A DNA stretch of 64,000 nt from Epichloe hybrida (Eukaryota > Ascomycota > Sordariomycetes > Hypocreales > Clavicipitaceae). The notes under the pieces were generated by a model. The model ran no database searches. It was not told the DNA's origin and saw nothing but the letters and a program-made list of their open reading frames with translations. Of the stretch, positions 11,270-22,200 are shown piece after piece. Both the position numbers and the translations under genes were made by a program. The stretch lies in assembly GCA_019022495.1 (NCBI GenBank), contig JAFEKR010000026.1, positions 806,001 to 870,000 on the forward strand. The letters are read 5' to 3'. The first letter of the stretch is position 1, and each line of letters starts with the position of its first letter.

Positions 11270-12574
11270 GTTGGGCAATTGGTAATGTTTGGTGTGGTGG
11301 GAGTCAGGGAAAAGAGGGAGAATAATGTAGAGGTCGTGGTGTTGGTTTGTGCATTGGCATTATGACGTGCGGGCGGGTTAGGCGGGTACTCCGTACAGGT
11401 TCTGAGGCAGCTACGGGGGAGCTGGCTGGGTGGTCTGACCTTGGTGGTCTGACCCGCTGGTACTTGCATACATGAGAGAAATTGAAATTGTTGAAAAGAC
11501 GGCGATGGTTTTTGTGCGCCCCAGACGCAAAGTCGCTCGCTTCATCTTGAGTGTTTTAGACATTGGGGCAGGATTCGACAGCCATGATGAAAAATCATCT
11601 TGAGAGAATACTGTTTCGTCCCGCTCTCTGCCCCCCCCTGTTTCGTACCCTCGGACTGTGGAACGAGTGCAGCGACTTGCGGTGCACCCCACACACAACT
11701 GAAGTGAGTGTCTACAAAATGTGAGCGAAGCACAAATGAACAATATCACTTGTAAAGCAAAAAAGGGAAGGGTGAGTCAATTACTTGGTCACAGTATCGG
11801 TTTCGTTTCCAGTTCACGTTCAGCCAATTGAACAACGGCGTTGGAGCGTACCAGGAAGCTATCGGGTAGCCACTACGGGGTACATGTTGCTGAAATCGGC
11901 ACTGACGACGTTGACATGGCGCCACTGGAGGCAGACAGCACTGTAAATGTATGTACTGTGGGGTGTACATGTGCGGAGTAAGAAGAGTGAGGTCATGGAC
12001 GAGCAGGTAGACAGTACTTGTTGAGTGGTCGCTTTTGGCAGGAGTTCCATGCTCAACTGCACACCAACAAGAGTAGACTGTACTACACCACAGAGTGATG
12101 CACTACAGTAGGTCCAGGTAGTTCCGAGCAACTCGTAGCAAAATTAGCGTAGAACCCACGGCGTGTTATGATGCTCGCTGCTCGGAATTACCTGAGACCC
12201 ACTGCACCTACATCTGTACATACATACGTACATGTACAGGCGCCCAATTATGACAGGAGCCCCAGCGTGATACAGTTGAGATTACGGATCCGTACGCTGA
12301 GAGCCTCCCTGTTCCACCGGTGGAGCAGCTGGCGATATGTGTTTTGGTGTCCTGGTGGTGGTGCCCTGCTGCCTCGTTCCGGCCTCCGCCCCGAGCCCCT
12401 TCTCCGTTTCCATCCGTCCCACGCTTTTCGCTCATCAGCCTTTCAATTTCAAACTTCCCAACAAACAACCACCACAACCGTCCTTTGCGCCAACGCATCT
12501 GTCGTCCACATAATCGTAGTCCTCAGCTTCGTCCCGCTGAATTACCTCTCGAAACCAACTTCAATCTTCTTTCG
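11270..12574. other. Divergent intergenic region, INH1 / 14-3-3
   Basis: Contains the INH1 promoter, then the promoter and CT-rich leader of the 14-3-3 gene. It includes a TACTCCGTA motif (11387-11395), a perfect TACGGATCCGTA palindrome (12283-12294) and TACATACATAC-type short repeats (12216-12238). CT-rich sequence interspersed with CAACAAAC-like stretches from about 12380 to 12574 fits the first untranslated exon of the 14-3-3 gene. No protein gene is recognised. Confidence 0.5.
12283..12294. repeat. 12-bp palindrome TACGGATCCGTA, copy 1
   Basis: A perfect inverted repeat in the 14-3-3 promoter region. The same 12-mer occurs at 41855 and 46435 and nearly complete at 57801, all between genes. 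Function unknown. Confidence 0.8.
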
Positions 12575-13221
12575 GTATGTATTTTGCCCAGTTTCAGTTC
12601 CTGATGCCGTGCTGTCCCCGTCTGCTGCTTTCGTGGCTCTATTGCGTCGCGCCCCTCCCTCCCTCTGTCGTCATGGTGTCTCCCACCTCGTCTGGGTGAA
12701 GCTCATGATTCGACATCACTCACCAGGCCGCCGTGCTGGTCTGGTCAAAGCATTGCCGTCAGCAACTACATGTATGTTCACACACGACAACCTCGAATAC
12801 GCGGGCTTGCAACAAGTGCAGGGGCCTGAGACGCTCGATTGGTGACGCACACCATGCACACCACGCACGCCTCTCCACGGCTTCGACTTGGCCGTTGACG
12901 AACCCCACCAAGACGAGAAAGGCTGATGGAGGCGGGGGGCGCGAGCTTGTGTATCCGACTTCTTGTTGACCCTGACTCCGCGAGGTTCCCCCTTGTTCTT
13001 GCAGTTCATGCAGACTCGCCTTGTCTTTGTGAGGTTCGGTAACTGCAGGTTGCGACCAGAACAAGGCCGCTGACCGCTTTCCTGTCCCCCCCCCCAAAAA
13101 AAAACCGTCTAGGCTATGGACACGGTGTGGTCTAAAGAGGCCACGCAAAGTCAAAACACCAATGTCTCCTTGCGAAACGCTACCACAAAAAGCTCGCGCT
13201 AACATGCCATCGTGCCCCCAG
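12575..13221 (+). promoter_or_regulatory. Probable long intron in the 14-3-3 5' leader
   Basis: A GTATGT donor at 12575 follows a CT/CA-rich leader, and a GCTAAC branch at about 13197 with CCCCCAG acceptor ending at 13221 precedes the 14-3-3 ATG by 20 bases. The resulting 647-nt intron would be much longer than the coding introns nearby. It includes a C10/A9 tract near 13087-13104. Long leader introns are common in highly expressed fungal genes, but this one is inferred from signals only. Confidence 0.55.
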
Positions 13222-13241
13222 TAGTCCAAAACATCATCAAA

Positions 13242-14358
13242 ATGGGTCACGAAGATGCCGTCTACTTGGCCAAGCTCGCCGAGCAGGCTGAGCGATACGA
13301 AGGTTCGTTACACCCTCTGAACTGGCCATGACTGATTTTGAAGGAATTCCCATCCGGCGCTAACGTTCCGCGCTTGTGTGCAGAGATGGTCGACAACATG
13401 AAGATTGTCGCCTCTGAGGATCGCGACCTGACCGTCGAGGAGCGCAACCTCTTGTCCGTTGCCTACAAGAACGTCATTGGCGCCCGCCGTGCCTCGTGGA
13501 GAATAGTCACTTCCATTGAGCAGAAGGAGGAGTCTAAGGGCAACTCGTCCCAGGTCACTCTCATCAAGGAATACCGACAAAAGATTGAGGCCGAACTCGC
13601 CAAGATCTGCGAGGATATTCTCGAAGTCCTCGACAAGCACCTTATTCCTTCTGCCAAGTCTGGCGAGTCCAAGGTCTTCTACCACAAAATGTACGCATGC
13701 TCCCACTTCTGTCCACAAGTTTTATCAACCCTATCAACCGTAGACGGACACTGATAATTCATCTCCAGGAAGGGTGACTACCACCGCTACCTTGCCGAGT
13801 TCGCCATCGGTGACCGCCGCAAGGACTCCGCCGACCAGTCCCTCGAAGCTTACAAGGCTGCCACCGAGGTTGCCCAGACTGAGCTTCCTCCTACCCACCC
13901 TATCCGCCTGGGTCTTGCCCTTAACTTCTCCGTCTTCTATTACGAGATTTTGAATGCCCCCGATCAGGCCTGTCACCTGGCCAAGCAGGCTTTTGATGAC
14001 GCCATCGCTGGTATGACCTGTCGCAATCCGCTACCATTTGTCGCCTCCACCCTCATTTCTGAATGATAAGGCTAACACTCGTACCACAGAGCTTGACACT
14101 TTGAGCGAGGAGAGCTACAAGGACTCCACTCTCATCATGCAGCTCCTGCGCGACAACCTGGTACGTCCCTCGAACGATGCAGCCGCCTTGGGAGCGAACT
14201 CGCACTAACATGGGCTGTCCTAGACTCTGTGGACTTCATCCGAGGCTGAGACTGGTGCCGCTGGCCAGGCTGATGCTCCTGCCAAGGATGAGGCGACCAC
14301 CGCCGCCGCTGAGCCTGCCGCCGCCTCCACCACTGAGGAGACCAAGGCTACTGAGTAA
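13242..14358 (+). CDS. BMH1: 14-3-3 protein
   Basis: Five exons (13242-13302, 13384-13690, 13769-14010, 14090-14160, 14224-14358) give 271 residues with all phases closing. Both family signatures are present: [20 protein letters not shown] near residue 42, and [18 protein letters not shown] near residue 214. The basic phosphoserine pocket (Lys-49-type helix, and the RYLAEF segment after the second intron) is intact. The C-terminal ~30 residues are the variable Ala/Glu/Thr-rich tail. 14-3-3 dimers bind phosphorylated client proteins in the cytosol and nucleus and steer signalling, nutrient response and cell polarity; filamentous fungi usually carry two paralogues, so the yeast symbol is a family label. 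The gene likely has a long 5' leader intron. Introns occur early in the gene, typical of highly expressed fungal genes. Confidence 0.97.
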
Positions 14359-14802
14359 AAGAAATAAAAGAAAACTGGATAATTATGCTGCCAAGATATA
14401 TGCTTTGATCACTATGGTATCGGGCGGGCTGGTGTCTACGGAGTGGACGGAAGACTTGTGTTTTATTTTTGATCAAGTGCCTCGGCATCTTTAAGGGAAA
14501 TGCGCGTATACAACGGATGGAGACGTCGATTTCTGCTCCTACTGTCCTGCGGACTGGCACGTGGTCCTATGAGAGAGCATTTGTTTTGGAAGTTCTGCTT
14601 TTAGAGTCTAATGCGAGAAGCCGTCTGGACAAATAAAAAATACTAAAATTGCCTCGACCGGGTATTAGGTCGGCTTTGGAACGTTTCATTCCCTGCGATT
14701 CTGTTTGAGCGGTTGCCCAGCTTGTCGACGCCTATTGCATGGAGTGTTGATCTGATTAATGACAGGCACCACTGGACTCGCCAGCATTTTTGCCAAGGGT
14801 TG
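14359..14802. other. Convergent 3' flank of 14-3-3 and DPH4
   Basis: 444 bp between two facing stop codons. Contains 3' untranslated sequence; AATAAAAAATA at about 14632 is AT-rich. No gene is seen. Confidence 0.55.
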
Positions 14803-15450
14803 TCAACTTTTGTTAATTATGCTCCCCTTCGATGCTGAATCGACATCATCTAGAACCGCAAAGTGAACTCGTAACCAAAGACTGCAATCCTGACATCCTA
14901 CCAACAAGACACCCTCATCCTCCACTTCCACCAGGTCGTCCTCGCCAAACAAGTAGCCCCGGTCGTTCCCACATCGACAAGACCTGTGCCACCGCTCCAT
15001 TTCCTCATCGAAAGGGAGGTCATCCAAATCGACGTTTTCTACACCGGTCTGGAAGTTTGGCGTCGCCGATCCAGCAAGCGCTCGTGATTGACGAAGACTG
15101 GCATCATATTCTGTGCGTTGGCCAGGGGAGGACAGAACAGCGAATGCTGTGGCAATTTGAGCAACGGTGTATGCCTTGAAGCCGGATGTTGAATGCGAGG
15201 CTGCACATGATGGAACAGACGAAGAGGAAGAAGATGGTTGTTTATCGGGATGATGGCGCAGGAGGGCTCTGTGATACGCCTTCTTCAAAAGCGTGGTGGG
15301 GTCTTGGCGGGATTCGTTGAGGATCGAAGGGGTGAGACCAAGAATTTCGTAATGCGTGGGATCTGTGGCGTTCATGATTGGGAGAGCCACGATGGCCCCG
15401 GTGCGGCAGTATGGGATCCCGGTTCGACGACACAGCTGGCAGTCAGTCAT
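14803..15450 (-). CDS. DPH4: Diphthamide biosynthesis protein 4 (J-domain, CSL zinc protein)
   Basis: Single exon, 215 residues. A J-domain occupies about residues 30-118, with the catalytic HPD tripeptide in ALLRHHPDKQ and a short Ser-rich loop insert after it. The C-terminal part is a CSL zinc finger: CRCG, 24 residues, then CQDC, ending in LWLRVHF. This order of J-domain then CSL finger is specific to Dph4/DNAJC24. The protein feeds iron or electrons to the Dph1-Dph2 radical enzyme that starts diphthamide formation on eEF2 (Dph3 is the related CSL protein). A second in-frame Met at residue 26 (MNATDPTHYEILGL) would give a protein starting closer to the J-domain; the first 25 residues contain five cysteines or arginines and may not be translated. 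Confidence 0.9.
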   Translation of the reverse strand: MTDCQLCRRTGIPYCRTGAIVALPIMNATDPTHYEILGLTPSILNESRQDPTTLLKKAYHRALLRHHPDKQPSSSSSSVPSCAASHSTSGFKAYTVAQIATAFAVLSSPGQRTEYDASLRQSRALAGSATPNFQTGVENVDLDDLPFDEEMERWHRSCRCGNDRGYLFGEDDLVEVEDEGVLLVGCQDCSLWLRVHFAVLDDVDSASKGSIINKS

Positions 15451-15824
15451 TTGACTAGGTACTCCGTATTGGGATGGCGATATGGAGGAACTCGGGGGTA
15501 TTTCCAGTTTAACGTCACGTGATTACGTGTAGGTTTGGGAAGTTTCATCATGTTGGGAATTGGGGGCGTGCCATCTTTTGACGGCGTTGATTAGAAAAGT
15601 AAGGGACATGACGTTGCTGATTCTTGCGAGATTCCATTTTGTGTCGGAGAGAGACGAGTTCCCTCAGTTCATGGAAGGCTTCGTCCGGCGGAGATCAAAT
15701 CACGAAGGGTGAATTCTCCCCTTCGGCCTTTGGGAGCCGGGGTACAAAACTGGTGCTACTATTTTTCCTGGGAATGCATAGATATACATGTAACGTACAA
15801 GACACCTCCTTGCAATGAAACCCT
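15451..15824. other. Spacer between DPH4 start and MRPL25 end
   Basis: Both neighbours are on the minus strand, so this holds the DPH4 promoter and the 3' end of the mL59 gene. A TACTCCGTA motif (15460-15468) lies directly upstream of DPH4. No other gene is seen. Confidence 0.5.
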
Positions 15825-16525
15825 TTATTTGGGCCACTTGGTCCAGTTTCGCTTTCCGACCTATTTCCATTTTATTAGTAGGCGGCCGATAATCCGTACA
15901 TTTGCGTAACTAGGCTCAGAAAAAAGGGGGGGGGGGGTCGGTTTGAATCAAAGATAGACTCACCCTCTTCCAGGCCTTGATCAGCTTTGGCATGTCCATC
16001 ATGGCTTTCCTTCTCTGTTCCATCCTGTACGCCGAGCATGTTAGTTTTTTGGGCTGAACTTTTGCCAACGGAGGTTTCAGTCCCGACGGACATCTGTCCG
16101 CGACAACGACGGAGATGACGGATCGAGACGGCGTCGACGTACTTTGCAATCATGTGTCGCTCGTGGATGTGACCCTTTACTCTTTGTCCTACGCCGGTGC
16201 CCTTTACTCGCAAGCCGTGCTCTACGCGGTACGCCAGGCGGTACTCTGTTCCCTTTGTGGTTTCTGGCAGGAGCTCTTCGACGCCGTGCTCGCGCGCCAT
16301 CTGGACCAGCTGCGCCTGTCGTCGGGAAGAGTACACGGGGTCTTGCCACTTGCCTGTGGCGGGATGTTTGTAGAATCGAAACGGATCCGGCCGCTGCTCC
16401 TGAAAATGCGTCGGGGCAGCGGCCGTGGTGGTCTGGAGAGATGCTGGCGGCCATCGTGCAAAGAATCGCTGCAGCGGCTCTGGCAGCGTCTTGGCCAGCT
16501 GCGCGTACTTGGATGCTGAGGCCAT
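15825..16525 (-). CDS. MRPL25: Mitochondrial large-subunit ribosomal protein mL59
   Basis: Three exons (16525-16143, 16024-15964, 15860-15825) encode 159 residues; phases close. The sequence has the family landmarks: LPEPLQRFFARWPPASL near the start, YSSRRQAQLVQMAREHGVEE with LLPETTKGTE in the middle, GLRVKGTGVGQRVKGH, and MDMPKLIKAWKR joined to VGKRNWTKWPK at the end. The last exon is only 12 codons and was placed from the AAATAG acceptor with a CTACTAAT branch. The protein is a fungal-specific component of the 54S mitochondrial ribosomal subunit. The second intron contains a C12T6 run. It shares a 386-bp divergent promoter with PRP28, and the 5' leader carries a CTG repeat. Confidence 0.92.
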
Positions 16526-16548
16526 GACGTCCCCTCGAGTGCGGGTGC

Positions 16549-16575
16549 CTGCTGCTGCTGCTGCTGCTGCTGCTG
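16549..16575. repeat. (CTG)9 trinucleotide repeat in the mL59 leader
   Basis: Nine uninterrupted CTG units, 24 bases upstream of the mL59 start codon; CAG in the transcript sense. It is noncoding in the gene model. Confidence 0.85.
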
Positions 16576-16911
16576 AATATGTAGGATTGATCTCGATCTC
16601 GAGGGATTCAATTCGGGGTTTCGGGGATGGTCGTCGACGTCGAGCATCTGTCAAGGCTACGCCAACTTTAAACTGGATCGTGTCTTGGTGGCGTCCGCAC
16701 AATTTGATTGGCCCCTTGCTGGGTGGGACCCGGACAAATCCACAGCCTTGCCAGGCGGCGGACCTCGTTCCGTTTCTCTCTTCAAACGAAATTCATCACT
16801 GTTTTAACAATAAAACCAACAAGACTCTCACTCGGGATTCGCAACTGTCACCGAGGAGAATATTGCGTCTTACATGGTCTGAAAATATTTTGGAGTCACA
16901 ACAGCACAGTC

Positions 16912-19065
16912 ATGCCCCTTGACATTGAGGAGATCCTGCGGCAAAAAAAAGCAGCAGACGCTGCTGCCGCAAAGCCTCGCTTCATTCCCAAAGCTCAGCG
17001 CGAGCGCATAGCCGCCGAGAAGGTCAAACAGGAAGAAGAAGAGAAGAGGCGCAAAACCGCCGAAGAAGCCCAGAAACGAAGAGAGGAACAAAGGAGATGG
17101 GAATCGCGATCCAACGGAGCATCTGCCAGAGGAACGTCGTCCGCCTCCACGAACGGATTTGCAAATGGTCCGGGCCAGTTGCCGCAGATTCCCACCGGCC
17201 CTCGATCCATGAATCGACCAAAGAGTGAGAAGAAGAGCGAGAAAACAAACGGCGAGAAGAGATCAGCCGAGGACATCGAAGCCTCGCTCTTGCGGTCGCG
17301 GTATCTGGGACCTCAAGTCAACGAGCAGTCTAGCTTCTCGGCCAAGAGGAAGCGCATGCGCACGACGGAAAAGAAGTTCAATTTTGAATGGGATCTTGAA
17401 GATGATACGTCCAGAGACAACGATCCCATATATGCGAACCAGAGCATTAACAGGGGACTCTCGCTCGCCGGTGTCGGAGGCGAGTTCGACGATGATGCAG
17501 AGAGGCGAGCTCGGAAGCGCGCGAGGCTGATTGAAGAACGGGATGTCGAGAATGGCAAAGAGCGCGCAAAGGGCATCATGGAGGACTTTTATCGGGCAAG
17601 GGCCAAAGCCAGGGAGAGAGCTGAGAGGACGGGCCTTGGACGACACTGGTCCGAGAAGAGGCTCGAGGAGATGCGCGAGAGAGATTGGAGAATATTCAAA
17701 GAGGACTTTGGTATATCCACCAAAGGAGGCGCAATTCCAGATCCCATGCGCAACTGGGAAGAGTCGGGACTCCCGTCACGGCTGCTCAACGTTGTGGACA
17801 GAGTCGGCTATAAGGAGCCCACGCCTATTCAGAGGGCCGCGATCCCCATCGCTCTGCAGGCGCGCGACCTCATCGGCGTTGCCGTCACCGGCTCCGGAAA
17901 GACGGCAGCCTTCCTGCTTCCACTTCTCGTCTACATATCTGATCTGCCTCCCCTCACCGAAATCAACAAAAACGATGGCCCTTATGGTCTCATCCTCGCA
18001 CCAACTCGTGAACTGGTCCAGCAGATCGAAACGGAAGCCAGAAAGTTCGCCGAACCGCTCGGATTCCGCTGCGTCAGCATCGTCGGTGGACATTCGCTCG
18101 AAGAGCAAGCCTTTGCGTTGCGAAACGGCGCGGAAATCATTGTCGCCACTCCCGGTCGTCTCGTGGATTGCATCGAGCGACGACTCCTCGTGCTCTCCCA
18201 ATGCTGCTACGTCATCATGGATGAAGCAGATCGCATGATTGATCTCGGATTCGAAGAATCTGTCAACAAGATCCTCGACGCACTGCCCGTCAGCAACGAG
18301 AAGCCCGACACGGAGGATGCAGAAAATGCGCAGCTCATGAAGAGACATCTCGGCGGAAGGGACAAGTATCGCCAGACCATGATGTACACAGCTACCATGC
18401 CTCCCATTGTCGAGAGGATCGCCAAGAAGTACCTCCGGCGTCCGGCCACCGCAACGATAGGAAATGCCGGAGAAGCTGTCGAGACGGTCGAGCAGCGCGT
18501 CGAGTTCGTGTCTGGAGAGGACCGCAAGAAGAAGCGACTGCAGGAGATCCTGTCCAAGAACGAGTTCGCGCCGCCGATTATTGTCTTTGTCAACATCAAG
18601 AGGAACTGCGATGCCGTGGCGCGAGATATCCGATCCATGGGCTGGTCAACAGTCACGTTGCACGGGTCCAAGACGCAGGAGCAGCGTGAGGCGGCTCTCG
18701 CGTCGGTGCGCTCGGGACAGACACAGGTTCTCGTGGCCACGGACTTGGCTGGTCGCGGTATTGATGTCCCTGATGTTTCCCTCGTGGTCAACTTCAACAT
18801 GGCTACCAACATTGAGAGTTACACCCATCGTATTGGGCGTACCGGTCGTGCTGGAAAGAGTGGTGTGGCTATCACCTTCTTGGGCAATGAGGACGCAGAT
18901 GTTCTGTATGACCTGAGGCAGATGCTGAGCAAGAGTTCCATTTCCAAGGTCCCAGAGGAGTTAAAGAGACATGAGGCGGCACAGTCGAAACCTGTCAAGG
19001 GGGGAGGCAGGAAAAATGACGAAGCGTCTGGTGGTGGCGGCGGCGGCGGTAAAGGCGGGTGGTAA
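16912..19065 (+). CDS. PRP28: Pre-mRNA splicing DEAD-box helicase Prp28
   Basis: Intronless, 717 residues. The N-terminal ~280 residues are charged and helical, with PRFIPKAQRERIAAEK near the start, a hallmark of Prp28/DDX23. Helicase motifs follow in order: Q motif PTPIQRAAIP, motif I GSGKT (about 327-331), Ia APTRELVQQI, motif II DEAD (about 437-440), motif III replaced by TATMPP rather than SAT, motif IV, TDLAGRGIDVPDV and motif VI HRIGRTGRAG. The TAT variant at motif III is normal in Prp28. A 50-residue insert between motifs II and III matches fungal orthologues. The protein displaces U1 from the 5' splice site so that U6 can pair, during activation of the spliceosome. The C-terminus is a Gly-rich tail. 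An upstream in-frame extension exists, but the Met at 16912 fits the family start. Divergent from the mL59 gene. Confidence 0.96.
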   Translation: MPLDIEEILRQKKAADAAAAKPRFIPKAQRERIAAEKVKQEEEEKRRKTAEEAQKRREEQRRWESRSNGASARGTSSASTNGFANGPGQLPQIPTGPRSMNRPKSEKKSEKTNGEKRSAEDIEASLLRSRYLGPQVNEQSSFSAKRKRMRTTEKKFNFEWDLEDDTSRDNDPIYANQSINRGLSLAGVGGEFDDDAERRARKRARLIEERDVENGKERAKGIMEDFYRARAKARERAERTGLGRHWSEKRLEEMRERDWRIFKEDFGISTKGGAIPDPMRNWEESGLPSRLLNVVDRVGYKEPTPIQRAAIPIALQARDLIGVAVTGSGKTAAFLLPLLVYISDLPPLTEINKNDGPYGLILAPTRELVQQIETEARKFAEPLGFRCVSIVGGHSLEEQAFALRNGAEIIVATPGRLVDCIERRLLVLSQCCYVIMDEADRMIDLGFEESVNKILDALPVSNEKPDTEDAENAQLMKRHLGGRDKYRQTMMYTATMPPIVERIAKKYLRRPATATIGNAGEAVETVEQRVEFVSGEDRKKKRLQEILSKNEFAPPIIVFVNIKRNCDAVARDIRSMGWSTVTLHGSKTQEQREAALASVRSGQTQVLVATDLAGRGIDVPDVSLVVNFNMATNIESYTHRIGRTGRAGKSGVAITFLGNEDADVLYDLRQMLSKSSISKVPEELKRHEAAQSKPVKGGGRKNDEASGGGGGGGKGGW

Positions 19066-19285
19066 TGAAACATTGTCCGTCCGCCAGTAACTTATCAAAA
19101 CATAAAAATCTAACGAGACAAATCTGCTTTGACAAACTTCCATCTAGGTGGATGTTTTCTTTTTTTTTGGCCATGAAACCACACGATTCTGAACATGGTA
19201 AACTACTATGTGAGCGGGACTACTACAGCAATCTTCTCTTGTAAATGTGTATTCGAGCTTATCAATTTCCTCCCCTTAACATGCT

Positions 19286-22200
19286 TTACTCGAGTTTTAG
19301 CTGCTCAAATTGCTTAATCGTTTCCTCGAAACTGAGCATCTCCTGCTCAGCATCAGCCAGTCTCTGCTCATCTTGTTCACGGACCGCTGCCGAGACCTTC
19401 TCCTTGTACCCAGGGTCCCGCAAGATCTTCTCCTGCTTCTGCTTCTGCATCTTTGACTTCTCCAGCTTCTTCTGGGCCTTGTTAATTTCGGCGTCCAAGT
19501 CAACACGGCCCTTGACGTGCAAGAAGACGGCGGCAGAGGTGGAGACGGGATACGCAACACACCCGGCCGGGCGAGGGGCATCTGGCCCGATGACTTGCAT
19601 TGCCTTGACGCCCTTGCCGCTGAGAGACTTGATTGATGCTACTTCAGCGTGACAAGTCTGGAGGGCGGCTTCGTTGTATGCTTGAACGAAGACTGGGGAA
19701 GAAAGATAGTTAGTCATGGACAAGTCGTCGGACTGTAAAAAAATAAAAATAAAGAAAAATTAAAAATCAAGATAAAAAAAAATCGGGCACTGAGTTGCCT
19801 ACCTTCAGCATTTTCCTTGAGTGCGTACTCGGACATGAGAGATCGGGCTGCCTTGGTGCAGGCCAGGACAAGCTCATAGGCAGCTTCTGACTCGGGGTCA
19901 TCCAGGATAGGGCTGTACTGAGGATACATGGCAACCATGATGGACTTGGTGGCGTCGTTGGGTCGGCGAGGCATTCTCTGCCACATCTCCTCGGTGATGT
20001 AGGGCATGAACGGGTGAATCAGAGTCAGAGCTGACTCCAGAGCGGTGTACAAAGTCTGAAGAGCAGACTGGCGCTCTTCCTCTGTGCCATCGCGGATAAT
20101 GGCCTTGGAATTCTCAATGAAGACATCGCAGAGCTCGGCATACCAGTACTTGTAGATGATGGTGGTGGACTTTTGAAATTCGCGGTCCGCAATCGCAACG
20201 TTGAGATCCCTGGTAGCGCTGTTCATCTTGTGAAGAATCCATCGCTCAGCCAAAGTCTTGCCACGAATGATGCCGTCCTTGGCAGGGGTAAAACCCTCGG
20301 GCAAGCTGCCCAAGACATACTTGGTGGCTTGGAACTTGGGTATTCAGTTAGCGAGGCCACAACCTGAGTGTGAGTGATGTGCTTCTCCCTGGACGACTTA
20401 CAATCTTGTTACAGAACTTGCGGTATCCGTGGATGCTAGGCGATAACGGTGAGAATTGAAATATTTACACGTTGACTCTCGGGAACGCAACTTACACCTT
20501 GACGTCCAAATTGATGTCGCCGCCGCCAGTGGTGGCATTGATCATGGTGAACCGAAGAGCATCGGCACCGCATTGAGGAATGCCGTCAGGAAACGCAGTC
20601 TTTTGATACTTGGTGGCCTTTTCCACCTCACTGGGATGCAAGTTTCCTTGATGAAGTTTCTCATGCAGTTCCTGCAGCTGAATACCTGAGATCACGTCAA
20701 GAGGATCAATGACGTTGCCCAAACTCTTGCTCATCTTCCTGCCTTCCGAGTCACGGACAAGACTGTGGCAGAAGACTTCACTGAAGGGGACCTTGCCGGT
20801 CATCTTCAAGCCGAGGGTAATCATTCGGGCAATCCAGAAGAAGAGGATATCCCATCCTGTTTCGAGAACAGTGGTGGGATAGAGCGTGTCCAGGTCGTGG
20901 GTCTTGTTGGGCCAACCGAGTGTGCTGAACGGCCAGAGACCAGAAGAAAACCAAGCTGTCGTGAACGTTAGCGCTGAACACATACATAGCTCTCCCTCTC
21001 CGCCGGTTTCGGGTAGTCTGCTTACTGTCAAGAACATCTTCATCCTGTTCGAGAGTGAACTTCTGGCCTGGCAGGGCAGCAGCAGCCTTCTTCTCGGCTT
21101 CTTGACGAGTTCGGCCCGAGAACCAAAGCTTCTCGTCGGTAGTGTCTTTGGAAACACCTTCAATGTTGGCAAAGTAGACAGGGCAACGATGACCCCACCA
21201 CAGCTGTCTGCTGATGCACCAGTCGTTGATATCCTCGAGCCAGCGGAAGTAGCTTCTCTCGGCTGTTTCGGGCCTGATCTTGATTTTACCATCTCGGACA
21301 ACCTGCATGGCAGGCTCAGCAAGCTCCTTCATGCGAACCCACCATTGAGACTTCATAATGGGCTCAATGACATCCTTGGATTTTTCACACAAGGGCACCT
21401 TCATGGCATTGTCCTTCTTGCAAACGTAAAGACCCTTCTCCTTGAGTGCATCTTGGATAGAGTAACGGACGTCGAAGCGCTTCTGGCCCTTGTATGGACC
21501 TGCGTTCTCATTCAACAAACCATCGTCTGTGAGGATATTGATAAATTCCAAGTGATGCTTCTGGCCGAGGCTGAAATCGTTGGGATCGTGTGCGGGCGTC
21601 AACTTGACAGCACCAGTCCCAAACTCCATGTCGACATACTCATCGGCAATGATGGGAAGCTTACGGTCAGGAATGAAAGGATGCACAGCGTTCTTGCCGA
21701 CGAGGTGCTTGTAGCGGGCATCGTGGGGATGGACAGCGATACCAGTGTCGCCAAGCATTGTCTCAATACGAGTGGTGGCAACCTCGACGGTCTCACTTGA
21801 TCCCTCGATGGGATACTTGAAATGGACAATGACACCGAACTCAACCTTTTTCTCGTAGCCTGGAACATCAAGCAAAGTTCGACCCGTGAGCTCTTTATTG
21901 TCGACTTCCAAATTGGAAAGGGCCGTGTTCAGGTGTGTGCACCAGTTGACAAGTCGGTTCGCCCTGTAAATGATACCTTCCTCGTGAAGTCGGACAAAGG
22001 TCTCGGCCACAGCCGCGGAAAGGTTGGCATCCATGGTGAAAGCTGAAGGCACGTTAAATCATGTTCTTTGATAATGTTGCTTGGCTCAATTGAAGGTACC
22101 TTCTCGACTCCAGTCAAAAGAGCCACCCATGTGTGTGAGAGCCTTGTTGATGCGCTTGTGATAGTCTTCCTTCCACTCCCAAACAGTCTCCACAAACTTC

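Noticed and set aside
12168..12845. Forward open frame of about 225 codons upstream of 14-3-3
   Set aside because: It crosses the inferred leader intron donor, has no family signal and reads across CT-rich promoter and leader sequence.
20886..21800. Plus-strand open frame opposite VAS1
   Set aside because: It is the complement of a well-supported synthetase exon; no start context or domain.
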